From: Melioribacter roseus
Lineage (GTDB): Bacteria; Bacteroidota; Ignavibacteria; Ignavibacteriales; Melioribacteraceae
Length of the DNA stretch: 33,652 nucleotides
Assembly: GCA_020723165.1 (NCBI GenBank)
Contig: DYJK01000030.1
Span: 1 to 33,652 of the forward strand
Direction of reading: 5' to 3'
Shown: piece after piece, positions 16,505 through 25,769 of the stretch
Layout: each line of letters starts with the position of its first letter
Position numbering within the stretch: the first letter of the stretch is position 1
The notes under the pieces: generated by a model
What the model saw: the letters and a program-made list of their open reading frames with translations, nothing else
The model's database searches: none
Told to the model about the DNA's origin: nothing
Position numbers and translations under genes: made by a program

Positions 16505-17656
16505 TTATTTAACCGAGAATTTATAAATAGCAGTATGTGTGTAAATTTCTCCGGCATTTAATCGAACAGTAGGGAATTGAGGATTATTTGGCGAATCAGG
16601 AAAATGCTGTGTCTCTAAACATAAGCCCGTTCTATACTGATATTTAATTCCACTTTTCCCGGTTATAGAACCATCTAAAAAATTTCCACTATAGAATTGT
16701 AGCCCAGGTTGATCTGTGAAAATTTCCATCAGTCTTCCACTTGAGGGATCATATAAACTCGCACATTTAAAAATCTTTTCCTGATGCTTATTCAATACCC
16801 AATTGTGATCATAACCTTTGCCAAATTTTAACTGTTCATTATTCATTTCGATATCTTTCCCAATTTTCTTTGGTGTGCGAAAATCGAAAGGCGTGTTTGC
16901 TACATCCATAAAATCTCCCAAAGGAATTAGTTTATCGTCAACCGGTGTAAATTGGTTGGCATCTATCATCAATTCGTGATCAAGGATTGTCTTTGTTAGG
17001 TCGCCGGTAAGATTGAAATAAGAATGATTAGTAGGATTGAGGATTGTATTTTTATCAGTTGTAGCGGAATAATCAATAACTAATTCATTATCGTTCGTTA
17101 AAATATAAGTGATATTTATTTCGACATTACCGGGATATCCTTCTTCGCCATCAGCACTAAAATGTTTTAATGTGATTTTCTCACCGTTTTTAGTTGTGTC
17201 ATATTCGGTTACAGTCCAGAGTTTCTTATTTATACCGTGCTTACCGCCATGCAGATGATTTTCGCCGTCATTAATAGTTAGTTGATATTCTTTCCCATCG
17301 AGTTTAAAAAATCCTTTTTTAATTCTGTTGCCGTATCTGCCTACTGCTGCACCAAAATATGATTTACATTTTTCATAATCTTGTACAGAATCATAACCAA
17401 GTACTACATCCTTATAAACGCCGTCTTTATCGGGGACAATTATTTTAACAATAACAGCACCATAATTTGAAATATCAACTTTGGCACCATTCTTATTTTT
17501 TAAAGTATAAACGAATACTTCACTTCCGTCTGATAATTTCCCGAAAGATTTTTTCTGCACCATTGCAGTGTTTTCAATTTGGGATTTACATGATAAGTTT
17601 AATATTAATGTTAAAACTAGAAGTGATAATAATTGAATAGTATTTTTCATCTTCAT
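16505..17656 (-). CDS. galM: Aldose 1-epimerase (mutarotase), exported lipoprotein form
   Basis: 383 residues. It interconverts alpha and beta anomers of aldoses. Family motifs are clear: NRIKKGFFKLDGKEYQL, ENHLHGG (about 132-138), the catalytic His211 in NPTNHSYFNL, and the catalytic Glu348 in GLCLETQHFPDSPN. Unlike the cytoplasmic GalM of enterobacteria, the N terminus has a signal peptide ending in LNLSC (Cys23), so the enzyme is probably anchored in the cell envelope and works on sugars before or during uptake. The ATG at 17656 is preferred to the GTG three bases upstream. It lies 76 bp downstream of xylA on the same strand, so xylose is the likely main substrate, although the family is broad. 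Two stop codons in a row end the gene. Confidence 0.9.
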   Translation of the reverse strand: MKMKNTIQLLSLLVLTLILNLSCKSQIENTAMVQKKSFGKLSDGSEVFVYTLKNKNGAKVDISNYGAVIVKIIVPDKDGVYKDVVLGYDSVQDYEKCKSYFGAAVGRYGNRIKKGFFKLDGKEYQLTINDGENHLHGGKHGINKKLWTVTEYDTTKNGEKITLKHFSADGEEGYPGNVEINITYILTNDNELVIDYSATTDKNTILNPTNHSYFNLTGDLTKTILDHELMIDANQFTPVDDKLIPLGDFMDVANTPFDFRTPKKIGKDIEMNNEQLKFGKGYDHNWVLNKHQEKIFKCASLYDPSSGRLMEIFTDQPGLQFYSGNFLDGSITGKSGIKYQYRTGLCLETQHFPDSPNNPQFPTVRLNAGEIYTHTAIYKFSVK

Positions 17657-17732
17657 CACTCGCTAATTATTGTTCATACTGAAAATATTTGATTGATGAT
17701 TGAGAATCCATTAATAATAATAAATTTTAAAA

Positions 17733-19061
17733 CTATATATAAAGATTAATAATCTGTTCATACAATTCTTGTTTGCCGCTTATATGTTTTGGCTCACCAA
17801 ATTTAATGGCAAGATCACGCAAATCTTCTAAAGTTAGTTCACCTTTTTCAAACTTAGCACCATTGTCTGCATCAAATGATTTGTAACGATTAAATCTCAT
17901 CTCTTTATAATTGGATTGAGGGAGAATTTTTTCTGCTGTTAAAAGCGCACGTGCAAATAAATCCATACCGGAAATATGAGCTATGAATAGATCTTCAGCG
18001 TCAGTTGAATTTCTTCTAACTTTCGCATCGAAGTTTACGCCGCCTTTTCCAAATCCACCAGCTTCCGCAATTATTAACATAGTTTCAACCATCTCGTAAA
18101 TATTAATAGGGAATTGATCGGTATCCCATCCGTTCTGGTAATCTCCACGATTAGCATCAATGCTTCCAAATAAACCGGTATCAACTGCACATTGTATCTC
18201 ATGTTGAAAAGTGTGCCCGGCTAATGTTGCGTGGTTAACTTCAATGTTGAGTTTGAAATCTTTATCCAAACCATAGTAACGTAAAAAACCGATAACAGTT
18301 TCTGTATCGTAATCGTACTGATGTTTTGTTGGTTCCATCGGTTTTGGTTCTATTAGGAATGTCCCTCTGAATCCATTTTTACGCGCATAGTCGCGTGCAA
18401 GACATAAAAATTTACCGAGATGATCTTTTTCGCGTTTCATATTTGTATTTAATAATGAAGAGTAACCCTCGCGACCTCCCCAAAAAACATAATTATCTCC
18501 TCCGAGTTCAATTGTTGCATCCAACGCTCTTTTTACTTGGGTTGCGGCATAGGTTAGAACGGTAAAGTCTGGATTTGTCGCTGCACCGTTCATATAACGT
18601 TTGTGAGAAAATAAATTTGCTGTTCCCCAAAGTAATTTTACACCGGTTTCTTTTTGTTTTTCTTTGGCATAATCTACCATAGTTTGAATTCTTTTGTCAG
18701 TCTCAGTAATAGTTTCTCCTTCATTCACTATATCTAAATCATGGAAACAATAAAAAGGGATTCCCATTTTGGTTATGAATTCAAATGCTGCGTCCATTTT
18801 TGCTTTGGCTTTAGCAATCACATCTACATTGTCATTCCAAGCAAGATACCTGGTACCGCTGCCAAATTGATCACCGCCATCATTACAGAATGAATGCCAG
18901 TATGCAGCTGCAAAGCGAAAGTAGTCTTTCATTTTTTTCCCGAAAACAATTTTATTTTCATCGTACCATTTGAAAGCAAGCGGATTGTGAGAATCGCGTC
19001 CTTCATATTTTATTTTGCCTATTCCTTTGAAGTATTCTTGATTACCGATATAATATTCCAT
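17733..19061 (-). CDS. xylA: Xylose isomerase
   Basis: 442 residues, the usual length of the class II enzyme. It converts D-xylose to D-xylulose in the cytoplasm using two divalent metal ions. The catalytic His107 and Asp110 are in FYCFHDLD; the metal-binding [14 protein letters not shown], the [15 protein letters not shown] stretch and FWGGREGY are all intact. The ATG has AAGGTGAAG just upstream, a good ribosome binding site. xylB lies 87 bp upstream and the epimerase gene downstream, so this is a xylose-use operon. No operator-like palindrome is seen in the xylB-xylA gap, so control probably acts at the promoter before xylB. Confidence 0.98.
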   Translation of the reverse strand: MEYYIGNQEYFKGIGKIKYEGRDSHNPLAFKWYDENKIVFGKKMKDYFRFAAAYWHSFCNDGGDQFGSGTRYLAWNDNVDVIAKAKAKMDAAFEFITKMGIPFYCFHDLDIVNEGETITETDKRIQTMVDYAKEKQKETGVKLLWGTANLFSHKRYMNGAATNPDFTVLTYAATQVKRALDATIELGGDNYVFWGGREGYSSLLNTNMKREKDHLGKFLCLARDYARKNGFRGTFLIEPKPMEPTKHQYDYDTETVIGFLRYYGLDKDFKLNIEVNHATLAGHTFQHEIQCAVDTGLFGSIDANRGDYQNGWDTDQFPINIYEMVETMLIIAEAGGFGKGGVNFDAKVRRNSTDAEDLFIAHISGMDLFARALLTAEKILPQSNYKEMRFNRYKSFDADNGAKFEKGELTLEDLRDLAIKFGEPKHISGKQELYEQIINLYI

Positions 19062-19148
19062 TCTTCACCTTTATATTTATTTAGTTAACAATTAATTCTC
19101 ATCTGCCATAATGATATTCTTTAACGTTCAATGTAAGTTATAATTAGA

Positions 19149-20633
19149 TTATTCTAAGAACATTTTCAATTTATTCTTCCAAACATTATAAACCTCAGAA
19201 GTTCTTTCGATTTCATTTTTGCTTGGTTCAATAATTTCAATTTTATTCAATGTCCTAAATGCTTCTTCAAATGATTTATAATATCCGGCGCCAACTGTGG
19301 CTCCGCGTGCGGCACCGTGAGCGCCATCGGTATCGTATAGTTCAATAGAGGCATTCGTTATATTTGATAATGTTTGTCTGAATATAGGACTTAAAAACAT
19401 ATTGGATTTCCCGGCGCGTATAACCCCGACATCCAAACCCATCTCATTCATAATCTCAATCCCGTATTTGAATGCAAAAGCAATTCCTTCCTGGGCTGCT
19501 CTGATTAAATGGGAATGTGAATGCCAATTAAAATCAATTCCTAGAATATGACTACCGATATTTTTGTTATTTAAAATGCGTTCAGCACCATTCCCAAATG
19601 GTAATATGGTAATACCATCTGAACCAATCGGTATTTCTGCACCTTTTTCGTTGATTTCTTCATAAGACAAATTACTACCAATAATTTTACGCAGCCACGA
19701 ATTTTGAATACCGGTTCCATTTATGCAAAGTAAAACTCCAAGACGTAGATTCTCTTTAGTGTGATTAACATGTGCAAATTGATTCACGCGCGAAAATTTG
19801 TCGAAGTTTTTCTTACCAGTAACTCCGTATACAACACCTGATGTACCGGCTGTAGCTGCAACTTCACCGTCATTCAAAACATTTAATGAGAAAGCATTAT
19901 TCGGTTGATCACCGGCTCGATAGGCAACAACTGCCTCTCTATTTATTCCAAGTTCTTCGGCAACAGATTTTAATATTTTAGACTGTACAGAGAAAGTAGG
20001 TTTTATTTCGGGAATAAGTTCTTGATCTATTCCGAGATGATTAAGTACCTCTGAGGAAATTTTATGGCGTTCGAAATCCCAAAAGATACCTTCGGATAAC
20101 CCGGAAATTGTTGTATTAATTTTCCCGGTGAGTTTCATTGCTATAAAATCACCGGGTAACATTATCTTATAGATTTTGTTGTAGCTCTCCATTTCGTTTT
20201 CTATGATCCATTTAAGTTTGGATGCTGTAAAATTTCCCGGAGAGTTTAGTAAATGATTAAGACAAAAATCTTTCCCAATTTTTTCAAATGCGGAATTTCC
20301 TATATCGACAGCACGACTATCGCACCAAATTATAGAAGGACGAATTACTTCGTGATTCTTATCAACAATTACTAATCCGTGCATTTGGTAGGAGATACCG
20401 ATAGATTTTATTTGATGACCATCAATATTATTTTTTGTGATTAAATGGCGTGTTAAATGTTTTGTGTATGTCCACCATGTTTCAGGATCTTGCTCTGCAA
20501 AACCCGGTTTAATGGAATTGATTTTCATCTCTTCGTAGGGATAAAATCCGCTTGCAATTACTTTACCTTTTTCAACGTCTAAAATAGCAGCTTTGATGGA
20601 TGAACTGCCTATATCATATCCGATGGAAAGCAT
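19149..20633 (-). CDS. xylB: Xylulokinase
   Basis: 494 residues of the FGGY kinase family. It phosphorylates D-xylulose to D-xylulose 5-phosphate, which enters the pentose phosphate pathway. Seen in the sequence: GYDIGSSSIKAAI with the ATP-contacting Asp7, GFAEQDPETWW, the sugar-binding ISYQMHGLV, the catalytic Asp242 in YRAGDQPNNAF, AGTSGVVYGV, and the C-terminal DTDGAHGAARGA. CGGAGA eight bases before the ATG is a good ribosome binding site. It is the first gene of the xylB-xylA-galM run and faces a divergent Nudix regulator. The palindrome at 20677-20693 lies 44 bp from its start codon, where a bound repressor could block transcription. Confidence 0.95.
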   Translation of the reverse strand: MLSIGYDIGSSSIKAAILDVEKGKVIASGFYPYEEMKINSIKPGFAEQDPETWWTYTKHLTRHLITKNNIDGHQIKSIGISYQMHGLVIVDKNHEVIRPSIIWCDSRAVDIGNSAFEKIGKDFCLNHLLNSPGNFTASKLKWIIENEMESYNKIYKIMLPGDFIAMKLTGKINTTISGLSEGIFWDFERHKISSEVLNHLGIDQELIPEIKPTFSVQSKILKSVAEELGINREAVVAYRAGDQPNNAFSLNVLNDGEVAATAGTSGVVYGVTGKKNFDKFSRVNQFAHVNHTKENLRLGVLLCINGTGIQNSWLRKIIGSNLSYEEINEKGAEIPIGSDGITILPFGNGAERILNNKNIGSHILGIDFNWHSHSHLIRAAQEGIAFAFKYGIEIMNEMGLDVGVIRAGKSNMFLSPIFRQTLSNITNASIELYDTDGAHGAARGATVGAGYYKSFEEAFRTLNKIEIIEPSKNEIERTSEVYNVWKNKLKMFLE

Positions 20634-20676
20634 TAATTATTCTCCGTGTTGGTCAAATACTTTTATAAATAATTAC

Positions 20677-20693
20677 GGTGTATAAAATACACC
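20677..20693. promoter_or_regulatory. Perfect 17-bp palindrome, likely operator of the xylose regulator
   Basis: GGTGTATAAAATACACC has two 7-bp arms that are exact reverse complements around AAA. It lies in the 159-bp gap between the divergent xylB and regulator genes, 44 bp from the xylB start. Nudix-type sugar regulators bind palindromes of about this size next to their targets, so this is the best candidate operator. No second copy was found near xylA, galM or the downstream lipoprotein gene. Confidence 0.7.
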
Positions 20694-20737
20694 TATGAGC
20701 AAATATCCTACATTTATAATAAGTATTTTTATAATGT

Positions 20738-20765
20738 TTGACAAGCACGTTTAAGTTCATAATAT
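20738..20765 (+). promoter_or_regulatory. Promoter of the Nudix regulator gene
   Basis: TTGACA (20738-20743, exact -35 consensus) and TAATAT (20760-20765) are 16 bases apart. Transcription would begin about 20773, some 20 bases before the ATG. The operator-like palindrome lies 44 bp upstream of the -35 box, so the regulator might control its own gene only indirectly or by looping. Confidence 0.6.
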
Positions 20766-20792
20766 TGCGCTTACAGATTTCTTAAGGAATTT

Positions 20793-21479
20793 ATGTCGCA
20801 TATATTGAAAGATGTAATTCGAAACTTATCTGTCGACTGTGTCATATTCGGTTTCGAAAACCATTCACTTGAGGTATTATTAATAAAAAGAGCGCGCAAA
20901 CCTTCTATTGGTAGGTGGGCACTGCCAGGTGGTTTTATTAAGAAGGAGGAACTGGTCGATGATGCTGCTAATCGAATACTGCAAGAGACAACCGGCATTA
21001 AAAATATTTATATGGAAGAAGTAGCAATTTTTGATAAAGTTGATCGGTATCCCAAATGGCGTGTCTTTACTTTAGGTTATTTTGCCTTGATAAGCCCTGA
21101 AAAGTATTTGATTACAACCGGAATAGATACTAAGGAAGTGAAATGGTTCAAAATTAGCGACCTCCCTAAACTTCCATTTGATCACCAGGATATTTTTAAT
21201 ACTTCGCTTGAAAAATTAAGAACAAGGGTAAGGTATCGGCCGATAGGATTTGAACTGTTGCCTAAGAAATTTACTCTGCCACAATTACAAAAACTTTACG
21301 AAGTTGTATTAGGTAAGAAATTAGATAAAAGAAATTTTCGTAAAAAAATATCAGGTATGAATCTTATAATTAATACGAATGAAATTGATATTAAAAATAA
21401 GCGCAAAGCAACATTATATATGTTTGATAAGAAAAATTACAATAAGCTTAAACGGGAAGGTTTTATTTTTGAATTGTAG
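20793..21479 (+). CDS. Nudix-domain transcriptional regulator with winged helix (NrtR/AraR type), probable xylose regulator
   Basis: 228 residues. The N-terminal ~140 residues are a Nudix fold; a C-terminal winged helix follows (about 145-228, with FTLPQLQKLYEVVLGKKLDKRNF and RKKIS). The Nudix box starts at Gly47 and reads GFIKKEELVDDAANRILQET: in G-x5-E-x7-R-E-U-x-E-E-x-G-U the first Glu of the RE pair is Ile and the last Glu of the EE pair is Thr. Hydrolysis is thus unlikely and the domain probably works as a ligand sensor, as in NrtR and the arabinose regulator AraR of Bacteroides. It is divergent from xylB-xylA-galM and a palindrome lies between them, so it most likely represses or activates xylose use in response to a pentose. 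Ligand and direction of control are inferred. Confidence 0.88.
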   Translation: MSHILKDVIRNLSVDCVIFGFENHSLEVLLIKRARKPSIGRWALPGGFIKKEELVDDAANRILQETTGIKNIYMEEVAIFDKVDRYPKWRVFTLGYFALISPEKYLITTGIDTKEVKWFKISDLPKLPFDHQDIFNTSLEKLRTRVRYRPIGFELLPKKFTLPQLQKLYEVVLGKKLDKRNFRKKISGMNLIINTNEIDIKNKRKATLYMFDKKNYNKLKREGFIFEL

Positions 21480-21703
21480 TGTAAACTGAAAAACCACTAA
21501 GCAAAACATTGTAGCCGTGTGAATTACCGTTGCGAGCGATAACTCATTTAATCGATGCAGTATTATATAAAGCAAAATTAAGGTACCTATTTGATTGTTA
21601 ATAAAGCAATTAACCTTGGTAATAATTCTTGATTCGTGTAAAATCTTTAGTTGAATACCTTAATACCACTCTTTATATTTCCTTACCAAATTAAAGGATG
21701 ATC

Positions 21704-22600
21704 ATGCCAAATAGTGTTATCACCCATACAGATTATAAGAATTTAGCACTTTTCAAACGTGGTAAAGTTCGTGATGTTTATGATTTAGGTAACCATTATT
21801 TAATCGTTTCTACTGATAGACTCTCAGCATTTGATGTAATAATGAACGAGGGTATTCCATATAAAGGGGCAATATTAAATACAATTTCGAGGTTTTGGTT
21901 TGATTACACAAAAGATATAATTGAGAATCATGTTGTTAGTACGGATGTAAATGATTATCCTTCAGAGTGTCAACCATACAAAGATGATCTTAGAAATAGA
22001 TCAATGCTTGTAAAAAAGGCAGAATTGATTCCACTTGAGTGTATCGTTCGTGGTTACATAACCGGTTCCGGTTGGAATGATTATAAAAAAAACGGGAGTA
22101 TATGTGGAATTAAATTGCCGGTAGGTTTGGTTGAGTCTCAAAAACTACCTGAACCGATTTTCACACCATCTACTAAAGCAGAAATTGGATTACATGACGA
22201 AAACATAAGCGAAATTGAAGCAATAAATATCGTAGGTAAAGAAACATTCAACATTCTCAAAGAAGCAACGATCAAAATCTATAAAAATGCGGCTGAATAT
22301 GCTTTAAGTAAAGGTATTATTATTGCCGATACTAAAATGGAATTTGGTTACTATAATGGGAAAATTATTTTGATAGATGAATTATTAACTCCGGATTCAT
22401 CAAGATTTTGGCCGTTAGATCAATACAAAGAAGGGAAATCACAAAATAGTTTTGATAAACAATATGTGAGAGATTATTTACTGTCGATTAATTTCAATAA
22501 AAAACCCCCGGCACCGGCTTTACCACAAAATGTAATAGACAATACAAGCGATAAATATCAAGAAGCTTTATTTAAGCTAACCGGTGAAAAGATAAAATGA
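21704..22600 (+). CDS. purC: Phosphoribosylaminoimidazole-succinocarboxamide synthase (SAICAR synthetase)
   Basis: 298 residues. It joins CAIR and aspartate using ATP in purine synthesis. Motifs: the [28 protein letters not shown] opening (split here: [19 protein letters not shown]), the [16 protein letters not shown] region and [14 protein letters not shown]. The length fits the longer, yeast-like PurC form, not the ~237-residue short form. ATG 21704 is chosen because AAAGG lies six to seven bases upstream; the ATG at 21698 is too close to that site. A 218-bp gap separates it from the Nudix regulator; I see no purine riboswitch core in it. The stop overlaps the next start (ATGA), making it the head of a long run of genes. 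Confidence 0.96.
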   Translation: MPNSVITHTDYKNLALFKRGKVRDVYDLGNHYLIVSTDRLSAFDVIMNEGIPYKGAILNTISRFWFDYTKDIIENHVVSTDVNDYPSECQPYKDDLRNRSMLVKKAELIPLECIVRGYITGSGWNDYKKNGSICGIKLPVGLVESQKLPEPIFTPSTKAEIGLHDENISEIEAINIVGKETFNILKEATIKIYKNAAEYALSKGIIIADTKMEFGYYNGKIILIDELLTPDSSRFWPLDQYKEGKSQNSFDKQYVRDYLLSINFNKKPPAPALPQNVIDNTSDKYQEALFKLTGEKIK

Positions 22601-22887
22601 TGACCCCAGTGAATATCAAAGCAGCAGATAAAATGTTAACAATTAAGTGGGATGATGAGCGGATAACTAACATCAAACTTGCTAACTTAAGGATTAATTG
22701 TCCGTGCGCTATTTGTTCTGTTGATAGAGAGTCACATGGGTCAAAATACATTCCAATTTATTCTGATGAACAATTAACAATAAGTAACATTGAGGTAATT
22801 GGTAATTATGCTATTGGCATCAGTTGGAAAGATAACCACAATACCGGAATTTACGATTATAATCATTTAATAAAACTTTCATCTTAA
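22597..22887 (+). CDS. DUF971 family small protein
   Basis: 96 residues covering the whole DUF971 domain, which is also found as the N-terminal domain of gamma-butyrobetaine hydroxylase. The CPCAIC cysteine cluster (about 37-42) fits the metal-binding site of the family, and the pattern I-x-W-x-D-E, R-x-x-C-x-C-A-x-C, then G-x-Y-A-I-x-I-x-W is typical. Free-standing copies are widespread and often lie near genes for cofactors or iron-sulfur carriers, but the function is not established. It overlaps purC by four bases and lies 17 bp from pgsA, so it is co-transcribed with them. A second ATG at 22600 is equally possible as the start. Confidence 0.85.
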   Translation: MMTPVNIKAADKMLTIKWDDERITNIKLANLRINCPCAICSVDRESHGSKYIPIYSDEQLTISNIEVIGNYAIGISWKDNHNTGIYDYNHLIKLSS

Positions 22888-22904
22888 AATTACAATTCTA
22901 AATA

Positions 22905-23510
22905 ATGATACTTCCAAATCAATTAACAGTTCTTCGGATTATCCTTACCCCGATATTTTTATTTTTATTCTTACAAGATGAACCGTTGATGATTCAAATA
23001 TCATTTATTGTTTTTTTACTTGCGGCAATTACCGATTGGTATGATGGATGGCTGGCACGCAAATTCAATTATATAACGGAATGGGGGAAATTTCTTGATC
23101 CATTAGCCGACAAGGTGTTAACATCTACAGCTTTTGTAGCGTTAGTAATAACCGGTATTCTTGAATTATGGATGGTTCTCCTCATTATATTGAGGGACAT
23201 TATTGTAACCGGATTAAGAATGTATGCTGATAATAAAAAAGTTACATTTAGTACAAGTTATACAGCAAAAGTTAAAACATTTTCACAGATGTTTTTTCTG
23301 TACTATCTATTACTATTCTATACTATTAATACAATTGAACCATTGAATATAGAGTATAAATATTTATTGAATTCTTTACTGAATCCAGCACTTATTTATT
23401 ATGTTATGCTTGCAATTACATTATTTACTGTTTATACCGGAATAACTTATGTCATATCCAATAGGAAATTAATTAAACTGTTATTTGTTAATGAAACTAA
23501 ACCTAATTGA
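22905..23510 (+). CDS. pgsA: CDP-diacylglycerol-glycerol-3-phosphate 3-phosphatidyltransferase
   Basis: 201 residues with four to five membrane helices. It makes phosphatidylglycerophosphate, the committed step to phosphatidylglycerol. The CDP-alcohol phosphatidyltransferase motif is complete: D44-x2-D47-G48-x2-A51-R52, then G61, D65 and D69. The N-terminal LPNQLTVLRIILTPIFLF is typical of PgsA and distinguishes it from phosphatidylserine synthase. The next gene, pgpA, overlaps it by 20 bases and encodes the phosphatase that removes the phosphate from its product, which fixes the assignment. Confidence 0.95.
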   Translation: MILPNQLTVLRIILTPIFLFLFLQDEPLMIQISFIVFLLAAITDWYDGWLARKFNYITEWGKFLDPLADKVLTSTAFVALVITGILELWMVLLIILRDIIVTGLRMYADNKKVTFSTSYTAKVKTFSQMFFLYYLLLFYTINTIEPLNIEYKYLLNSLLNPALIYYVMLAITLFTVYTGITYVISNRKLIKLLFVNETKPN

Positions 23511-23952
23511 AAGAATAATCGGTTCTGGATTCTTTACCGGCTATGCCCCTATTGCATCAGGGACGGTAGCAAGTATTGTAGCCCTCTTGTTTTTTGTAAT
23601 CCCGGGTTTTGAAAATCCAGCTTTATTGATTTTAGTTATTTCTGTTTCTATAATAATCGGGAAAAACATTGCTGATAAATTTGAAACAATTTATGGTAAA
23701 GACCCGGCACAATTTACATTGGATGAATTTATTGGTATGTGGATATCATTATTATTTGTTCCTAAAAAGATTTGGTTTTTGATCCCGGCATTTGTTATTT
23801 GGAGAGCAATGGATATATTCAAACCGTTCCCGGTAAGAAAACTGGAATCCCTCAAAGGGGGTTGGGGAGTTATTATGGATGATGTAGGTGCCGGCATTTA
23901 TACATTTATGATAATGCAAATAATTATTCATTTAATAAATCGCTTAGCATAA
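23491..23952 (+). CDS. pgpA: Phosphatidylglycerophosphatase A
   Basis: 153 residues. It dephosphorylates phosphatidylglycerophosphate to phosphatidylglycerol at the inner membrane. Family features: the N-terminal GSGFFTGYAPIASGTVAS, the middle FTLDEFIGMWISLLF, and RAMDIFKPFPVRKLE followed by GWGVIMDDVGAGIYTF, whose acidic residues bind Mg. Several membrane segments are present. ATG 23491 is the start chosen; a TTG six bases earlier is less likely. It overlaps pgsA, the preceding enzyme of the pathway, and lies three bases before cinA. Confidence 0.94.
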   Translation: MKLNLIERIIGSGFFTGYAPIASGTVASIVALLFFVIPGFENPALLILVISVSIIIGKNIADKFETIYGKDPAQFTLDEFIGMWISLLFVPKKIWFLIPAFVIWRAMDIFKPFPVRKLESLKGGWGVIMDDVGAGIYTFMIMQIIIHLINRLA

Positions 23953-23955
23953 TTT

Positions 23956-25212
23956 ATGAAAGCACATATCATTACTATCGGCGATGAAATTTTAATCGGC
24001 CAGACAATTAACACTAATGCCGCATACATTGGAGATAGGTTAACCCAACACCAGGTAAAAGTTCTTTTCTCAAGTGTTGTACCGGATGATGAAAAGTTGG
24101 TTCTGGGCGAGTTCAAAAAAGCATATTCACATGTGGATTTGGTTATTGTAACCGGTGGATTGGGACCAACACATGACGACATTACACGAAAATGCATTGT
24201 GGAATTCTTTGAAACGGAATTAGTTCTTAATGAAGAAATACTAAATGATATAAAAAAATTTTTTGAAGTACGTGGACGTTCTCTTACAAAGACTAACGAG
24301 GAACAAGCATTAATCCCTCAAATTGCCCTCCCGATTAGAAATATGAGGGGAACTGCCCCTGGTTTTTGGATCGAAAAAAAGAATAAAATATTTATTGCTA
24401 TGCCCGGTGTTCCGCATGAAATGAAGGGTATGATGGAAGAAACTATTCTTCCCAAATTGGATGAAAAACTTGCCGATAGAAAAAGCTTTTTGCTTATGAG
24501 TAATTTACTAACAACCGGCATACCGGAATCAATGTTGTTTGATAAACTTGGTGATATCAATGAATTATTGAACGGAGCAAAATTAGCCTTTCTTCCAAGT
24601 CAGTTTGGCGTTAGACTGAGAATAACAGTTGAAGATAATAATGTTGACTCAGCTAAAAGTCACCTTGATGAAATTGAACAAAAGATTAGATCCGTAGCCG
24701 GGAAATTTATTTATGGAAAAGATGAAGATTTATTAGAAAATGTAATCGCTAAATTATTAACTGATAGGAATTTAAAGATTTCACTTGCCGAATCATGTAC
24801 AGGCGGATTAATATCGAACCGGCTGACGAATGTTAGCGGCAGCAGCAAATTTTTTGATCGTGGAATAATTGCATATACTAATGCTGCTAAAGTGGAATTG
24901 CTCAAAGTTGATGAAGATACAATCCTCAAAAATGGGGCTGTAAGTTTAGAAGTTGCTAGACAGATGGCTGAGGGAGCAAAAGCTGTAAGCGGATCTGACA
25001 TTGGTCTTGCTGTAACCGGTATTATGGGCCCAACCGGGGCTACTCCAGCTAAACCGGTTGGACTAGTTTATGTCGGCATTTGTGATGAAAAAATTTGCAC
25101 TGCTAAAGAGTTTCGGTTTGGTGACGACCGGCTGCTGAACAAAGACCGTACTTCGCAAGCTGCGTTAGAAATGCTAAGACGTAATTTACTCGGAATTTCT
25201 TACGATGATTAG
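23956..25212 (+). CDS. cinA: CinA: MoaB-like N-terminal domain plus C-terminal nicotinamide-nucleotide amidase
   Basis: 418 residues, the full two-domain length. The N-terminal part (about 1-170) is the MoaB/MogA-like COG1058 domain (AHIITIGDEILIGQTINTN, VTGGLGPTHDD), linked in the family to pyrophosphatase activity. The C-terminal part (about 255-418) is the PncC-like amidase that turns NMN into nicotinic acid mononucleotide, with LAESCTGGLISNRLT, GSSKFFDRGIIAYTN and VTGIMGPTGATPAKPVGL. It recycles NMN made by DNA ligase and other reactions. In some bacteria cinA is co-transcribed with recA; here only thpR lies between them. Its stop overlaps the thpR start by eight bases. Confidence 0.95.
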   Translation: MKAHIITIGDEILIGQTINTNAAYIGDRLTQHQVKVLFSSVVPDDEKLVLGEFKKAYSHVDLVIVTGGLGPTHDDITRKCIVEFFETELVLNEEILNDIKKFFEVRGRSLTKTNEEQALIPQIALPIRNMRGTAPGFWIEKKNKIFIAMPGVPHEMKGMMEETILPKLDEKLADRKSFLLMSNLLTTGIPESMLFDKLGDINELLNGAKLAFLPSQFGVRLRITVEDNNVDSAKSHLDEIEQKIRSVAGKFIYGKDEDLLENVIAKLLTDRNLKISLAESCTGGLISNRLTNVSGSSKFFDRGIIAYTNAAKVELLKVDEDTILKNGAVSLEVARQMAEGAKAVSGSDIGLAVTGIMGPTGATPAKPVGLVYVGICDEKICTAKEFRFGDDRLLNKDRTSQAALEMLRRNLLGISYDD

Positions 25213-25759
25213 AGCGTTCATTGCGTTAGAACTACCTGATGAAGCTCTATTTGAAATTACTACTATTAGAGATAATATATTCCGGGAAATGAATGACCTT
25301 AAGTGGGAAAGAAAAGATAAGCTTCACATAACATTAAAATTTCTAGGCGATTCCGAAAAAAATATTCTAGACAAACTAACTTTAGATTTAGAAAAACTGA
25401 TTGATCAGCAAAATAAATTTCAATTAACTTTTGATAAGTTTGGTATATTTAAGAGTAATAATATTCCAAGAATATTATGGATTGGAGCCAGATCTGATCC
25501 ACGACTATCTGAATTTGTAAAATCGATAGATGAAATTTGTGAGAAATATTCGTACCAAAAAGAAACCAGGGCATTCAAAACTCATATCACTTTATTAAGA
25601 ATTAAAGATTATTCTTATAATGAAAAGATAATTGAATGTGCTAAACAAAAATTTAATGAAATAACAACAATTGCTGATAAGATTACTCTTTTTCAAAGTC
25701 AATTGTTAAAACATGGTTCGGTATATTTGCCGATAAAAAGTTTTATAATAAAAAATTAA
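25205..25759 (+). CDS. thpR: RNA 2',3'-cyclic phosphodiesterase (LigT-like)
   Basis: 184 residues of the 2H phosphoesterase family. It opens 2',3'-cyclic phosphates of RNA to 2'-phosphates. Both catalytic His-x-Thr motifs are present: H41-I-T43 in LHITLKFLG and H127-I-T129 in THITLLR. The N-terminal [12 protein letters not shown] is typical of ThpR. It overlaps cinA and ends ten bases before recA, so it is translated from the same message. Its biological role in a cinA-recA operon is not understood. Confidence 0.92.
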   Translation: MIRAFIALELPDEALFEITTIRDNIFREMNDLKWERKDKLHITLKFLGDSEKNILDKLTLDLEKLIDQQNKFQLTFDKFGIFKSNNIPRILWIGARSDPRLSEFVKSIDEICEKYSYQKETRAFKTHITLLRIKDYSYNEKIIECAKQKFNEITTIADKITLFQSQLLKHGSVYLPIKSFIIKN

Positions 25760-25769
25760 CGGAGGAAAA

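Noticed and set aside
21480-21703. Possible purine riboswitch or other leader before purC
   Set aside because: I could not find the conserved loops of a purine, PRPP or guanidine aptamer, nor a terminator hairpin near the ribosome binding site.
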